Source: Rickettsia typhi (GTDB lineage Bacteria; Pseudomonadota; Alphaproteobacteria; Rickettsiales; Deianiraeaceae). From it: a stretch of 12,414 bases of DNA. This document shows positions 6,414-12,414 of the stretch, piece by piece; position 1 is the first letter of the stretch; each line of letters starts with the position of its first letter. The notes beneath the pieces were generated by a model that saw only the letters and a list, made by a program, of their open reading frames with translations, was not told where the DNA came from and searched no databases. A program made the translations under genes and the position numbers. Location of the stretch: the NCBI GenBank assembly GCA_945861605.1, contig CAMAVG010000019.1:1-12414 (forward strand). Direction: 5' to 3'.

Positions 6414-7415
6414 TCACGCCATCAACTTCGAAGCGTCAAGCATGCGAACGGAAAAGCCCCATTCGTTGTCATACCAAGAAAGAATTCGCACCATATTTCC
6501 ACCAACAACTTTCGTTTCAAGGGCATCAAAAATTGAGGATTCCGGCGTGTGATTGAAATCAATTGAAACAAGTGGGGAAGTTTCAAAACGCAAAACGCCT
6601 TTCATTGAATTTTCTGCCGCAAATTTGATAGCCTCCAGAACTTCTTCTTTTGTTGTGTCGCGATTGGCTTCGAAGGTTAAATCAACGACTGAAACATTTG
6701 GGGTTGGGACTCTGATAGCAGAACCGTCCAATTTGCCTTTGAGTTCGGGAAGAACCAAGCCAATTGCTTTTGCAGCACCAGTTGATGTTGGAACCATTGA
6801 ACACGCTGCCGACCTTGCACGGCGAATATCGGATTTGTGGGAGGAGTCCAGAATGTTTTGATCGCCAGTGTAGGAATGGATTGTGGTCATGAATCCTTTT
6901 TTTATGCCAATTGCGTCATTTAAAGCCTTTGCAACAGGGGCAAGGCAGTTCGTTGTGCAAGAACCAATGGAAATAATATCGTCAGATTTTTCCAAAATAT
7001 TGTGATTCACCCCAAACACGATGGTTTTGACATCGTCCGTTTTTGCGGGAGCAGATAAAATCACTTTTTTTGCACCGGCTGTTATGTGTTTTTGAAGATC
7101 CTCGCGTTTTGTGAATTTCCCTGTGCATTCTAAAACGACATCAACGCCGAATTTTGCCCAGTCAATGCTTTCAATCGCCTTTTCGCGAATGAGTGGAATT
7201 TTTTTGCCGTTTATGATAATATTCGAGCCATCGTGTGTTATTGGGAATGGGAATCTTCCGTGAGTGGAATCGTATTGTAAAAGATGCACATGTTGCTCAA
7301 TTTCAGCAGGACCATTCACCGCAACAACCTCAATTCCTTGAATATTTTCTTCGAAAACAGCGCGAAGAACGCATCTACCGATTCGACCTAAACCATTAAT
7401 TGCAATTTTTACCAT
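6414..7415 (-). CDS. gap: Glyceraldehyde-3-phosphate dehydrogenase, class I
   Basis: GAPDH interconverts glyceraldehyde-3-phosphate and 1,3-bisphosphoglycerate in glycolysis or gluconeogenesis. I start it at the ATG of MVKIAINGLGRIGR, giving 333 residues, the usual length; the 17 extra in-frame codons reaching 7466 do not resemble the family. The Rossmann motif NGLGRIG is at 8-14, the catalytic Cys153 is in SIGSCTTNCLAP, His180 in TTIHSYTGDQ, and SAACSMVPTSTGAAKA (about 202-217) and WYDNEWGF (about 314-321) are typical. The usual Asp after the second beta strand (VAINDL in E. coli, Asp34) is replaced: here VAVNGPAE, with Gly35. That Asp binds the adenine ribose of NAD, so NADP use may be tolerated; this is inference. 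It is divergent from the pentapeptide gene, with 67 bases between them and no clear promoter for either. Confidence 0.96.
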   Translation of the reverse strand: MVKIAINGLGRIGRCVLRAVFEENIQGIEVVAVNGPAEIEQHVHLLQYDSTHGRFPFPITHDGSNIIINGKKIPLIREKAIESIDWAKFGVDVVLECTGKFTKREDLQKHITAGAKKVILSAPAKTDDVKTIVFGVNHNILEKSDDIISIGSCTTNCLAPVAKALNDAIGIKKGFMTTIHSYTGDQNILDSSHKSDIRRARSAACSMVPTSTGAAKAIGLVLPELKGKLDGSAIRVPTPNVSVVDLTFEANRDTTKEEVLEAIKFAAENSMKGVLRFETSPLVSIDFNHTPESSIFDALETKVVGGNMVRILSWYDNEWGFSVRMLDASKLMA

Positions 7416-7482
7416 AAAAGACTTGAAAAATAATCTTGTTTGTTTTAAGGCAGAAAAAGAAAACAAGAATTGTCAAGCTTTT

Positions 7483-8793
7483 ATGAAGCAAATTACTGCC
7501 GAAAATTTATTAGAATTGGTTTCGAAATCGCTTGAAACGCCAGTTATCCTTAGCAATTATTCAATTACGGGAATTGTGAAAAAGGTTGAAATTGCTGATG
7601 TCTACTTCGTTGATTGTCAATTTTTTAACTTTGGTGTAATTTCATCATCATTCACGGATTGCAAATTCATTCACACGAAAATCACAAATGCGAACTTTGA
7701 ACACACGCAGTTTTCCAATTGCATTTTTCAAGATAGCACAATCTTCAACACAATTTTCCTGACAAGCCAGATTTCAACAAGCAAAATTGCAAATTTGGTC
7801 ACAAGCAAGGTTATTTTTGATTCAAGCGAAATTCAATACACAAAAACAATTTGTTCTTCATTAATTGCAACGAAATTTTTGAATTGCAAACTTCTTGATG
7901 CATTCTTCGAATACACAACACTTGATGCAAGCATTTTTGACAAAAGCGAAATTTACAATTCCATGTTCCTTTCAAGCAACATGCGTGGCGTTCATATGGT
8001 TTCATCAAAAATTGAAAACACCTTAATGGATTACATCAATTTCAATGATTCCACAAACTCCAGCCCTTCGGAATTCTTCATTCCGGCACGCATAACGAGT
8101 GTTCGATCCAATGAAATTGAAAACCTTACAATCACAAACACGGTTTTGAATAAATCACTGAAAGATTTCATAAAGCATTCAAACAAAGGCAAAAATGATT
8201 CCCACTTCGCAAGCGTTTTTCATAAAACCGATAAAAAACAAAAAGACAAAAAATTCGCTGAGATCCTCAAGCGGGAAGCAAAGCAAAAAAATCAATTGGA
8301 AAAAACAATTCAGCCAAAACGCGACATATTCCCCCACGAGGCAACCTCCGGAAATGTAGGTTCCGCCGTAACATTTTTCCTTCAAGCGATTCTCACCCTA
8401 TTTATTATAACAGTTTTCAGGAACTTTTATTCAGAAATTTCCGAGATTTTCTACAAATCAATTCCAAATATCATCAAATTTCCAATACATTTCATCGAAG
8501 AAGGCATTGAGATTCACCAATTCGCGTTTTATTTCTCCCTGTTGTATTTCGTGTTTTCGGGAATTCTTTTGTGCATAAATGTTGTGTGTATTCGTGGCGT
8601 GAAAAGTTCCCTGCTTGTGTGGCTTTACCGCGGGCAATCGTTTGCTACAATTGCTGTTATGGCGTGGATTTATTGGAATAATCTCTCACTTCATTCCGGC
8701 ACAATTTCAATGTTAAACTTAATTTTCGTGACATACTTCTTCATAATGATCGTGCAATCATTCAACACGAAATCTGCAAAAGAAAACGGATAA
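7483..8793 (+). CDS. Pentapeptide-repeat protein with C-terminal membrane domain
   Basis: The product is 436 residues from the ATG at 7483. Residues about 32-187 form a right-handed quadrilateral beta-helix: nearly every fifth residue (37, 42, 47 through 187) is Phe, Ile, Leu, Met or Val, with exceptions only at 107 and 122 (Thr), and the residue two before is usually Ser, Thr, Ala or Cys. That makes about 31 pentapeptides in one register, roughly eight coils. A Lys-rich, probably cytoplasmic linker (about 230-280) follows, then hydrophobic segments near 294-313, 347-370, 384-398 and 408-426. No ion-channel selectivity filter or enzyme motif is visible. A gyrase-mimic role is known for some pentapeptide proteins, but the membrane part makes a membrane-tethered scaffold as likely. 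The start at 7423 would need 20 extra codons covering the region upstream of gap. Function unknown. Confidence 0.82.
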   Translation: MKQITAENLLELVSKSLETPVILSNYSITGIVKKVEIADVYFVDCQFFNFGVISSSFTDCKFIHTKITNANFEHTQFSNCIFQDSTIFNTIFLTSQISTSKIANLVTSKVIFDSSEIQYTKTICSSLIATKFLNCKLLDAFFEYTTLDASIFDKSEIYNSMFLSSNMRGVHMVSSKIENTLMDYINFNDSTNSSPSEFFIPARITSVRSNEIENLTITNTVLNKSLKDFIKHSNKGKNDSHFASVFHKTDKKQKDKKFAEILKREAKQKNQLEKTIQPKRDIFPHEATSGNVGSAVTFFLQAILTLFIITVFRNFYSEISEIFYKSIPNIIKFPIHFIEEGIEIHQFAFYFSLLYFVFSGILLCINVVCIRGVKSSLLVWLYRGQSFATIAVMAWIYWNNLSLHSGTISMLNLIFVTYFFIMIVQSFNTKSAKENG

Positions 8794-8867
8794 TCGTTCT
8801 TTTATAATGTTTTCTTGCTTTTTATTTTTCGCCGTGCAACATTTAAGCAGAATTAATATATCACATT

Positions 8868-9869
8868 GTGAGCAAAGAACACAGAATTTTTGATGAAGTA
8901 ACCGTTTATATCCGTGCCGGAAACGGTGGCTCCGGTTGTGCTTCATTTCGGCGAGAAAAATTCATTCCAGACGGCGGACCAAACGGCGGAGACGGCGGCA
9001 AAGGCGGCGATGTTCTCATCATCGGCAACGAAAATATTAACACTCTTGAAAAATTCCGCTTCCAAAAAAAATTAGTCGCTGAAAACGGGGAATCTGGAAT
9101 GGGCAATGAAAGAACGGGAAAATCCGGAGAACATTTGGTTGTTGAAGTGCCATTTGGAACGCAGATTTGCCTTGAAAATGAAATTCTGGTTTTTGATATC
9201 ACGCACGAAACACCGCAGGTTTTGATCGCAAAAGGTGGAAGAGGTGGGCTTGGAAACACGCACTTTAAATCATCGACAAACCAAGCACCATATCAATTCA
9301 CAATTGGGAATTTCGGCGAAGAGGGCACTTATCGCCTTAAACTGAAAATGATTAGTGACATCGGAATCATTGGAATTCCAAACGCAGGGAAATCAAGTTT
9401 CCTTGCCTCCGTTACGAACGCAAAACCAAAAATTGGAAACTACGCATTCACGACAATCTCGCCGAATCTTGGGATTTTGAACTACAACTTTGAGCAAATC
9501 GTCTTGGCGGATATCCCCGGTTTGATCGAAGGAGCGAGCGAGGGTCACGGTCTTGGACATCAATTCCTGAAACACATTGAACGCACGAAAATGCTAATTC
9601 ACATCGTGGATCTTTCCAATATGTACTTCGTTGAAAACTACTTTGTCATTCGAAAAGAGCTCGCAGATTTCGACGAAAAACACGGAAGCAAAATCCTCAA
9701 CGCGAAGGAACTTGTGTTGCTGAATAAATCCGATGCTGTTGAGAATCCTGAAGAACTCGCCGAAGAATTCTTTGCTGCAACTGGCATTCGCGGTTTTGTT
9801 ACGAACTCGTTCACTCCTGAAAAATTGAACGAGGTTATCGAACTAATTTACAGGTTCTACAAGGGTTAA
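8868..9869 (+). CDS. obgE: Obg family GTPase
   Basis: Obg is an essential ribosome-associated GTPase acting in 50S assembly, stress and cell-cycle control. The 333-residue protein has the glycine-rich Obg domain (about 1-160, including GGPNGGDGGKGGDV at 36-49 and GRGGLGN at 124-130) and the G domain: P-loop GIPNAGKSS (169-177), switch Thr195-Thr196 in NYAFTTISPNLG, G3 DIPGLIEGAS (215-224), and G4 NKSD (286-289). There is no C-terminal OCT domain, as in many proteobacteria. It starts with GTG at 8868 and no Shine-Dalgarno motif. The 74 bases upstream hold a TTGCTT at 8815 and a TATAAT at 8803 that do not pair into a promoter. A UV-repair glycosylase gene follows after 9 bases, suggesting one transcript. 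Confidence 0.96.
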   Translation: MSKEHRIFDEVTVYIRAGNGGSGCASFRREKFIPDGGPNGGDGGKGGDVLIIGNENINTLEKFRFQKKLVAENGESGMGNERTGKSGEHLVVEVPFGTQICLENEILVFDITHETPQVLIAKGGRGGLGNTHFKSSTNQAPYQFTIGNFGEEGTYRLKLKMISDIGIIGIPNAGKSSFLASVTNAKPKIGNYAFTTISPNLGILNYNFEQIVLADIPGLIEGASEGHGLGHQFLKHIERTKMLIHIVDLSNMYFVENYFVIRKELADFDEKHGSKILNAKELVLLNKSDAVENPEELAEEFFAATGIRGFVTNSFTPEKLNEVIELIYRFYKG

Positions 9870-9878
9870 TTACAACAA

Positions 9879-10289
9879 ATGACGCGAATAAATTTAGTGC
9901 CGCCATCGGAACTCTATGATCAACACCTAATGGCAGAGTTCCGCGAAATCCAACATGTTCCAATGTCATTACAAAGGAGTCTCAACAAGAAATCCGGCTT
10001 TCATATGAGTGAAATCCCCAATGAGTTCACACTCAACAACGGACATGTGAAATTCTTTTACGACAAGGGTTTATATTTGGCGAATCGTTTTGATGAAATC
10101 AAAAAAGAGCTTTTCCTACGCGATTTCGCCATAAACGACAAACCTTTTAGGCTCGACCTCTTCCCCGAAAAATTCCAAAATAACTGGAAGCCATCCGCAG
10201 AGGATTTGCTAATAATTCGTGCAAGGATTGCAGAAAAACTTGCAATGAAATTGAATTGGTACAAGAAAACTGAAGTGAAATCGCGATAG
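9879..10289 (+). CDS. Pyrimidine-dimer DNA glycosylase/AP lyase, T4 endonuclease V (DenV) family
   Basis: T4 endonuclease V removes one base of UV-induced cyclobutane pyrimidine dimers and cuts the backbone by beta-elimination. The 136-residue protein aligns with T4 DenV (138) from end to end: MTRINL, the ELxDQHLMAE block (11-20), GHVKFFYDK (55-63, T4 GHVTFFYDK) and the C-terminal WYK (127-129). The catalytic residues are present: Thr2, whose amine becomes the nucleophile once Met1 is removed, and Glu23. Gln15, His16 and Arg22 are kept, while T4 Arg26 is His26. The aromatic tail WYKYYG that helps bind the dimer in T4 is reduced to WYKKTE. Base composition and spacing match its neighbours, so it looks resident, not a recent phage insert. 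It sits 9 bases after obgE and converges on murJ with 7 bases between. Confidence 0.92.
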   Translation: MTRINLVPPSELYDQHLMAEFREIQHVPMSLQRSLNKKSGFHMSEIPNEFTLNNGHVKFFYDKGLYLANRFDEIKKELFLRDFAINDKPFRLDLFPEKFQNNWKPSAEDLLIIRARIAEKLAMKLNWYKKTEVKSR

Positions 10290-10296
10290 ACCACCA

Positions 10297-11856
10297 CTAT
10301 TTATACTTCCTTGCAAATAAAATATGCAATATATTCACCCCCAAGGAGCGTGAAATCAACAGAAACGCCACGCCTGTCATTCCAACCGTGCCAACCATAT
10401 ATATCAACTTCGTCAGAAGGTTTGCATCATGAATTATTGCGTAATATCCAAGGGTTTTATGCATAACGCACCATTGCATTAAAAGGGCTGAAGTTCCTGA
10501 TGATATCGCAACTTTTGCAACGAATTTGACAATATCAACGCCAATGAAAAGGAGTTTGCGTCTCATCAAGATTATCACAGAAACAACGCACGATATGAGG
10601 TATGAAATCGCTGTTCCAATGGTAATTCCAAAAACGCCAAACCCAAGTTTCATCAAGAATATCGAGATCGCGACATTAATCACAACGCTTGAAAAGGTGA
10701 TATACATTGGGGTTTTGGTATCGGAATGGCTGAAGAATATTGCTGATGCAATTTTATTAAACACGCAAAACGGAAGTGCAATCGCAAGAACTTGTAACAT
10801 TGTGGCAACAACATTGACATCCGTTGCAGTGAATGCCCCGCCTTCGAATGTCACAGATGTTAGCATTGGCGAGTTCAGCAAAAGCACGAACGCAGCAGGT
10901 AAAACCATTATCGTTGAAAGATGTATTGCCTCTCCCACAAGATGATTCGCCGCGTCCATCTTCCCCTGTGCAATTTGTTTGGAAATTAGCGGTAAAATTA
11001 CGATGCTTATTGCCGTTCCAATAACGGAAGTTGGCAGGAAGAATATGCGATCGGTGTAATATAAATAAGAAACGCCGGAAGCTATCATACTTCCAAGGAC
11101 GAGGTCAACCATTGTATTGATTTGACTCAAACTTCCGCCGATAATCGATGGGAGCATTTTTTTGTATGCCGATTTTGTGTTTTCATCAAATAATTTTTTG
11201 CTTGGCAGTTGAATTTTCACGACAAATTTTTCATAAACACAGGCAAGATATATGAACAGAAACTGGATTAATCCGCCAAAAACCACCGCCCAAGCAAGGC
11301 AGTACCCAATGTTTTCAAAGTAATCTTGAAGAAAGAGCGTGAAGAATATCATGGAAAGGTTCATGAATATTGGCACGATTGCGTAATATGAAAACTTGTG
11401 AATTCCATTCAAAACGCCGGAAATAATTGAAATTAAGCAAATGAAAATGAAATACCAGAAGATTATATATGAAAGGGAGATCGTCAAAGCAAGTTTTTCA
11501 CCCGTGAAACCCGGTGCCATGAATTTTGTCACTTGTGGCATGAAAATGTTTGCAAGAATGGTAATTCCCAGAACGATGTATAGTGCGATTGAAAGCATTT
11601 TGGATGAGAAAATCAGTGCTTCATCTTTTCCATATTTTTCCTTTATTTTTGAAAAAGATGGAACAAATGCGGCAAAAAACGAGCCATCAATCAGAACTTT
11701 TCGCAGAAGATTCGTCATTTTAAACGCGGCGAAGAAGACATCGGCGAAAAACCCCGTTCCTGCAATTCTGGCGATTAGGATATCCCTGACATAACCGCTG
11801 ATTCGGGAGACTATCGTGAAAAAAGAAACCAAGGCTGCGGATCTTAAAATGTTCAT
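10297..11856 (-). CDS. murJ: Lipid II flippase MurJ (MOP superfamily)
   Basis: MurJ moves lipid II across the inner membrane for peptidoglycan synthesis. The 519-residue protein has about 14 hydrophobic segments, as expected. Residues important in E. coli MurJ are kept at the same numbers: Arg18 (SRISG), Arg24 (YVRD), Asp39, Arg52 (LLRK), Ser263 and Arg270 (SYLYYTDRIFFLP, 263-275). The usual EGAF block reads DGSFFAAFVP (57-66). The gene starts at ATG 11856, the only start giving the canonical N-terminus, without a Shine-Dalgarno motif. On the minus strand TTGACT (11910-11905) begins 54 bases upstream and is one arm of an inverted repeat shared with the divergent small gene; its -10 partner is weak. 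Together with murI at the other end of the window it shows that this organism makes peptidoglycan. Confidence 0.96.
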   Translation of the reverse strand: MNILRSAALVSFFTIVSRISGYVRDILIARIAGTGFFADVFFAAFKMTNLLRKVLIDGSFFAAFVPSFSKIKEKYGKDEALIFSSKMLSIALYIVLGITILANIFMPQVTKFMAPGFTGEKLALTISLSYIIFWYFIFICLISIISGVLNGIHKFSYYAIVPIFMNLSMIFFTLFLQDYFENIGYCLAWAVVFGGLIQFLFIYLACVYEKFVVKIQLPSKKLFDENTKSAYKKMLPSIIGGSLSQINTMVDLVLGSMIASGVSYLYYTDRIFFLPTSVIGTAISIVILPLISKQIAQGKMDAANHLVGEAIHLSTIMVLPAAFVLLLNSPMLTSVTFEGGAFTATDVNVVATMLQVLAIALPFCVFNKIASAIFFSHSDTKTPMYITFSSVVINVAISIFLMKLGFGVFGITIGTAISYLISCVVSVIILMRRKLLFIGVDIVKFVAKVAISSGTSALLMQWCVMHKTLGYYAIIHDANLLTKLIYMVGTVGMTGVAFLLISRSLGVNILHILFARKYK

Positions 11857-11902
11857 AATACAAGAATTCTGTTGCTGAGTCTATGTTTTTATCGTTAAAT
11901 TA

Positions 11903-11945
11903 TTAGTCAAGTGTTTTTGTTGATAAGTAATTTTTCCTTGACTAA
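11903..11945. repeat. Inverted repeat TTAGTCAAG-N25-CTTGACTAA, divergent promoter region
   Basis: Perfect 9-base arms lie at 11903-11911 and 11937-11945 in the 132-base gap between murJ and the small coiled-coil gene. Each arm carries TTGACT pointing to the gene on its side, 54 bases from the murJ ATG and 51 bases from the other ATG. They may be back-to-back -35 boxes or one palindromic operator. No other feature is seen in this gap. Confidence 0.45.
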
Positions 11946-11966
11946 ATAATTATTTATTTGTCAGTT
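11938..11966 (+). promoter_or_regulatory. Promoter-like box of small coiled-coil copy 2
   Basis: TTGACT at 11938-11943 begins 51 bases before the ATG at 11989. It is followed by AAATAAT and further A/T bases that resemble the same place upstream of copy 1. No good -10 hexamer lies 16-18 bases downstream (GTCAGT or TCAGTT), so it may be an operator, or a promoter helped by a regulator. Confidence 0.38.
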
Positions 11967-11988
11967 TTTCAAAACTAATTAATGCAAA

Positions 11989-12246
11989 ATGGATTTCCAG
12001 TTTTTCATTTCAAACATTTTACCAATAATCACAACAATTGCAATTTGCGTTATCGGGTATTTCCTTAAAGGAATTGACCGCAGGTTCGACCAAGTTGATA
12101 AAAAGTTCGACCAACACGACAAGCGAATTGAAAAAGTTGAGGACGAAATTAAGTTGATACACAAGGATATTGGCGAAATTAAAGGTCAAATTGGTGAACT
12201 CAAAGGCTTAATTACGGGCTACTTTTCCCGCCCTGCGGAGCGATAA
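11989..12246 (+). CDS. Small membrane-anchored coiled-coil protein, copy 2 (85 residues)
   Basis: Paralogue of the protein at 6141-6356, on the opposite strand. It begins MDFQFFISNILPIITTIAI with one hydrophobic segment (about 5-26), then RR and six heptads (about 30-72) with Phe or Ile at a fixed place (FDQVDKK, FDQHDKR, IEKVEDE, IKLIHKD, IGEIKGQ, IGELKGL), then ITGYFSRPAER. It is exactly 14 residues, two heptads, longer than copy 1, so the coil is longer while its phase is kept. The end of the coiled coil and the tail are nearly identical in the two. It is flanked by its own promoter-like box and by lipA, which has a separate box, so it may be monocistronic. Function unknown; a scaffold or regulator at the inner membrane is a guess. 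Confidence 0.82.
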   Translation: MDFQFFISNILPIITTIAICVIGYFLKGIDRRFDQVDKKFDQHDKRIEKVEDEIKLIHKDIGEIKGQIGELKGLITGYFSRPAER

Positions 12247-12285
12247 AACAATTTCAACATCAAGAAAATAACATTTACAAATTCC

Positions 12286-12314
12286 TTGACATTTGCGAAG
12301 TGTTTGACTAATTT
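12286..12314 (+). promoter_or_regulatory. Probable promoter of lipA
   Basis: TTGACA (12286-12291) begins exactly 51 bases before the lipA ATG at 12337. A weak -10 (TAATTT, 12309-12314) follows after 17 bases. The leader would be about 16 bases. The position matches the ilvE promoter, which supports it despite the poor -10. Confidence 0.45.
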
Positions 12315-12336
12315 CGTCTGAAATTTCCCAAAAAAT

Positions 12337-12414
12337 ATGATGGAAAGCGAAAAAAAAATTGATACTCAGGAAATAAACGCCAAACAGCATCAAAAAAAGC
12401 CGGATTGGCTCCGC
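12337..12414 (+). CDS. lipA: Lipoyl synthase, N-terminal 26 residues (cut by window edge)
   Basis: The frame opens with ATG-ATG and runs off the end. It encodes a polar leader (MMESEKKIDTQ) and ends KKPDWLR, which matches the N-terminal motif KP(D/E)WLR that precedes the cysteine cluster of lipoyl synthases. These radical-SAM enzymes insert sulfur into octanoyl groups on pyruvate and 2-oxoglutarate dehydrogenases. The cluster motifs lie beyond the window, so the call rests on this short motif alone. The second ATG (12340) is an equally possible start. The gap before it (12247-12336) holds only the probable promoter. Confidence 0.6.
   Translation, partial: MMESEKKIDTQEINAKQHQKKPDWLR

Noticed and set aside
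7416..7466. Seventeen in-frame codons extending GAPDH upstream of MVKIAING
   Set aside because: The extension has no resemblance to GAPDH N-termini, and the ATG at 7415 gives the standard 333-residue enzyme.
7471..7476. TTGACA on the minus strand as the gap -35 box
   Set aside because: No -10 element follows at 15-19 bases and its distance to the ATG (61) does not match the other genes.
7423..7482. Earlier ATG for the pentapeptide-repeat gene
   Set aside because: It would add a Lys/Asn-rich stretch covering nearly all of the divergent 5' region of gap; the ATG at 7483 starts a plausible amphipathic N-terminus and leaves room for promoters.
8803..8808. Perfect TATAAT upstream of obgE as a promoter
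   Set aside because: No hexamer resembling TTGACA lies 15-19 bases upstream, so a single TATAAT in AT-rich DNA is not enough.
8906..9259. 117-codon minus-strand ORF inside obgE
   Set aside because: Its Pro/Ser-rich sequence is the mirror of the glycine-rich Obg domain.
9879..10289. DenV-type gene as part of a prophage remnant
   Set aside because: No integrase, structural gene, att-like repeat or change in base composition surrounds it; it sits tightly between obgE and murJ.
10290..10296. Bidirectional terminator between the glycosylase gene and murJ
   Set aside because: The 7-base gap and its flanks form no GC-rich hairpin with a T tract.
1..12414. A multi-gene defence, secretion or toxin-antitoxin system
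   Set aside because: The genes are individually recognisable housekeeping functions with no nuclease/helicase, transport or paired toxin cassette; only the small coiled-coil family and the pentapeptide/membrane protein are unexplained, and they are not adjacent as one system.

Overview
The window is a compact, AT-rich stretch of a diderm bacterial chromosome made mostly of housekeeping genes. It reads best as an alphaproteobacterium, possibly a Rickettsiales- or Holosporales-like lineage with a reduced genome. This rests on the AT richness, gaps of 1 to about 190 bases, a nuoF detached from other complex I genes, an alphaproteobacterial-looking branched-chain aminotransferase, and a GAPDH lacking the usual NAD-binding Asp. 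The order is inferred and not proven. Peptidoglycan genes (murI, murJ) and a PagL-like barrel show a cell wall and an outer membrane. No stretch over 300 bases lacks a gene, and I see no tRNA, rRNA, CRISPR array, insertion sequence or clear intrinsic terminator.

Left part (1-3030, all minus strand): the 5' end of a glutamate racemase gene (murI, cut by the window), nuoF of respiratory complex I, a class I glutamine-amidotransferase/peptidase C26 protein with a signal peptide lying 10 bases upstream of nuoF, a 194-base regulatory gap with repeats, and a PagL-like outer-membrane lipid A deacylase.

Middle (3118-7415): ilvE and xseA run on the plus strand 9 bases apart. xseA collides tail-to-tail with a DusB-type tRNA-dihydrouridine synthase, overlapping it by 44 bases. 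The dus gene sits one base behind a gene for a 71-residue membrane-anchored coiled-coil protein, followed by gap (GAPDH), all on the minus strand.

Right part (7483-12414): a plus-strand gene for a pentapeptide-repeat protein with a C-terminal membrane domain, then obg with a T4 endonuclease V (DenV)-type UV-repair gene 9 bases behind it. murJ (minus) converges on these. Divergent from murJ is a second, 85-residue member of the small coiled-coil family, and the window ends in the first 26 codons of lipA.

The most unusual items are the two paralogous small membrane/coiled-coil proteins, which share an almost identical C-terminus and a similar upstream region; the pentapeptide-repeat/membrane protein with about 31 repeats in unbroken register; the DenV homologue; and initiation signals. 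No start codon has a recognisable Shine-Dalgarno sequence, while four genes carry a TTGAC(A/T) box starting exactly 51 bases before the start codon. I see no defence or mobile system here.
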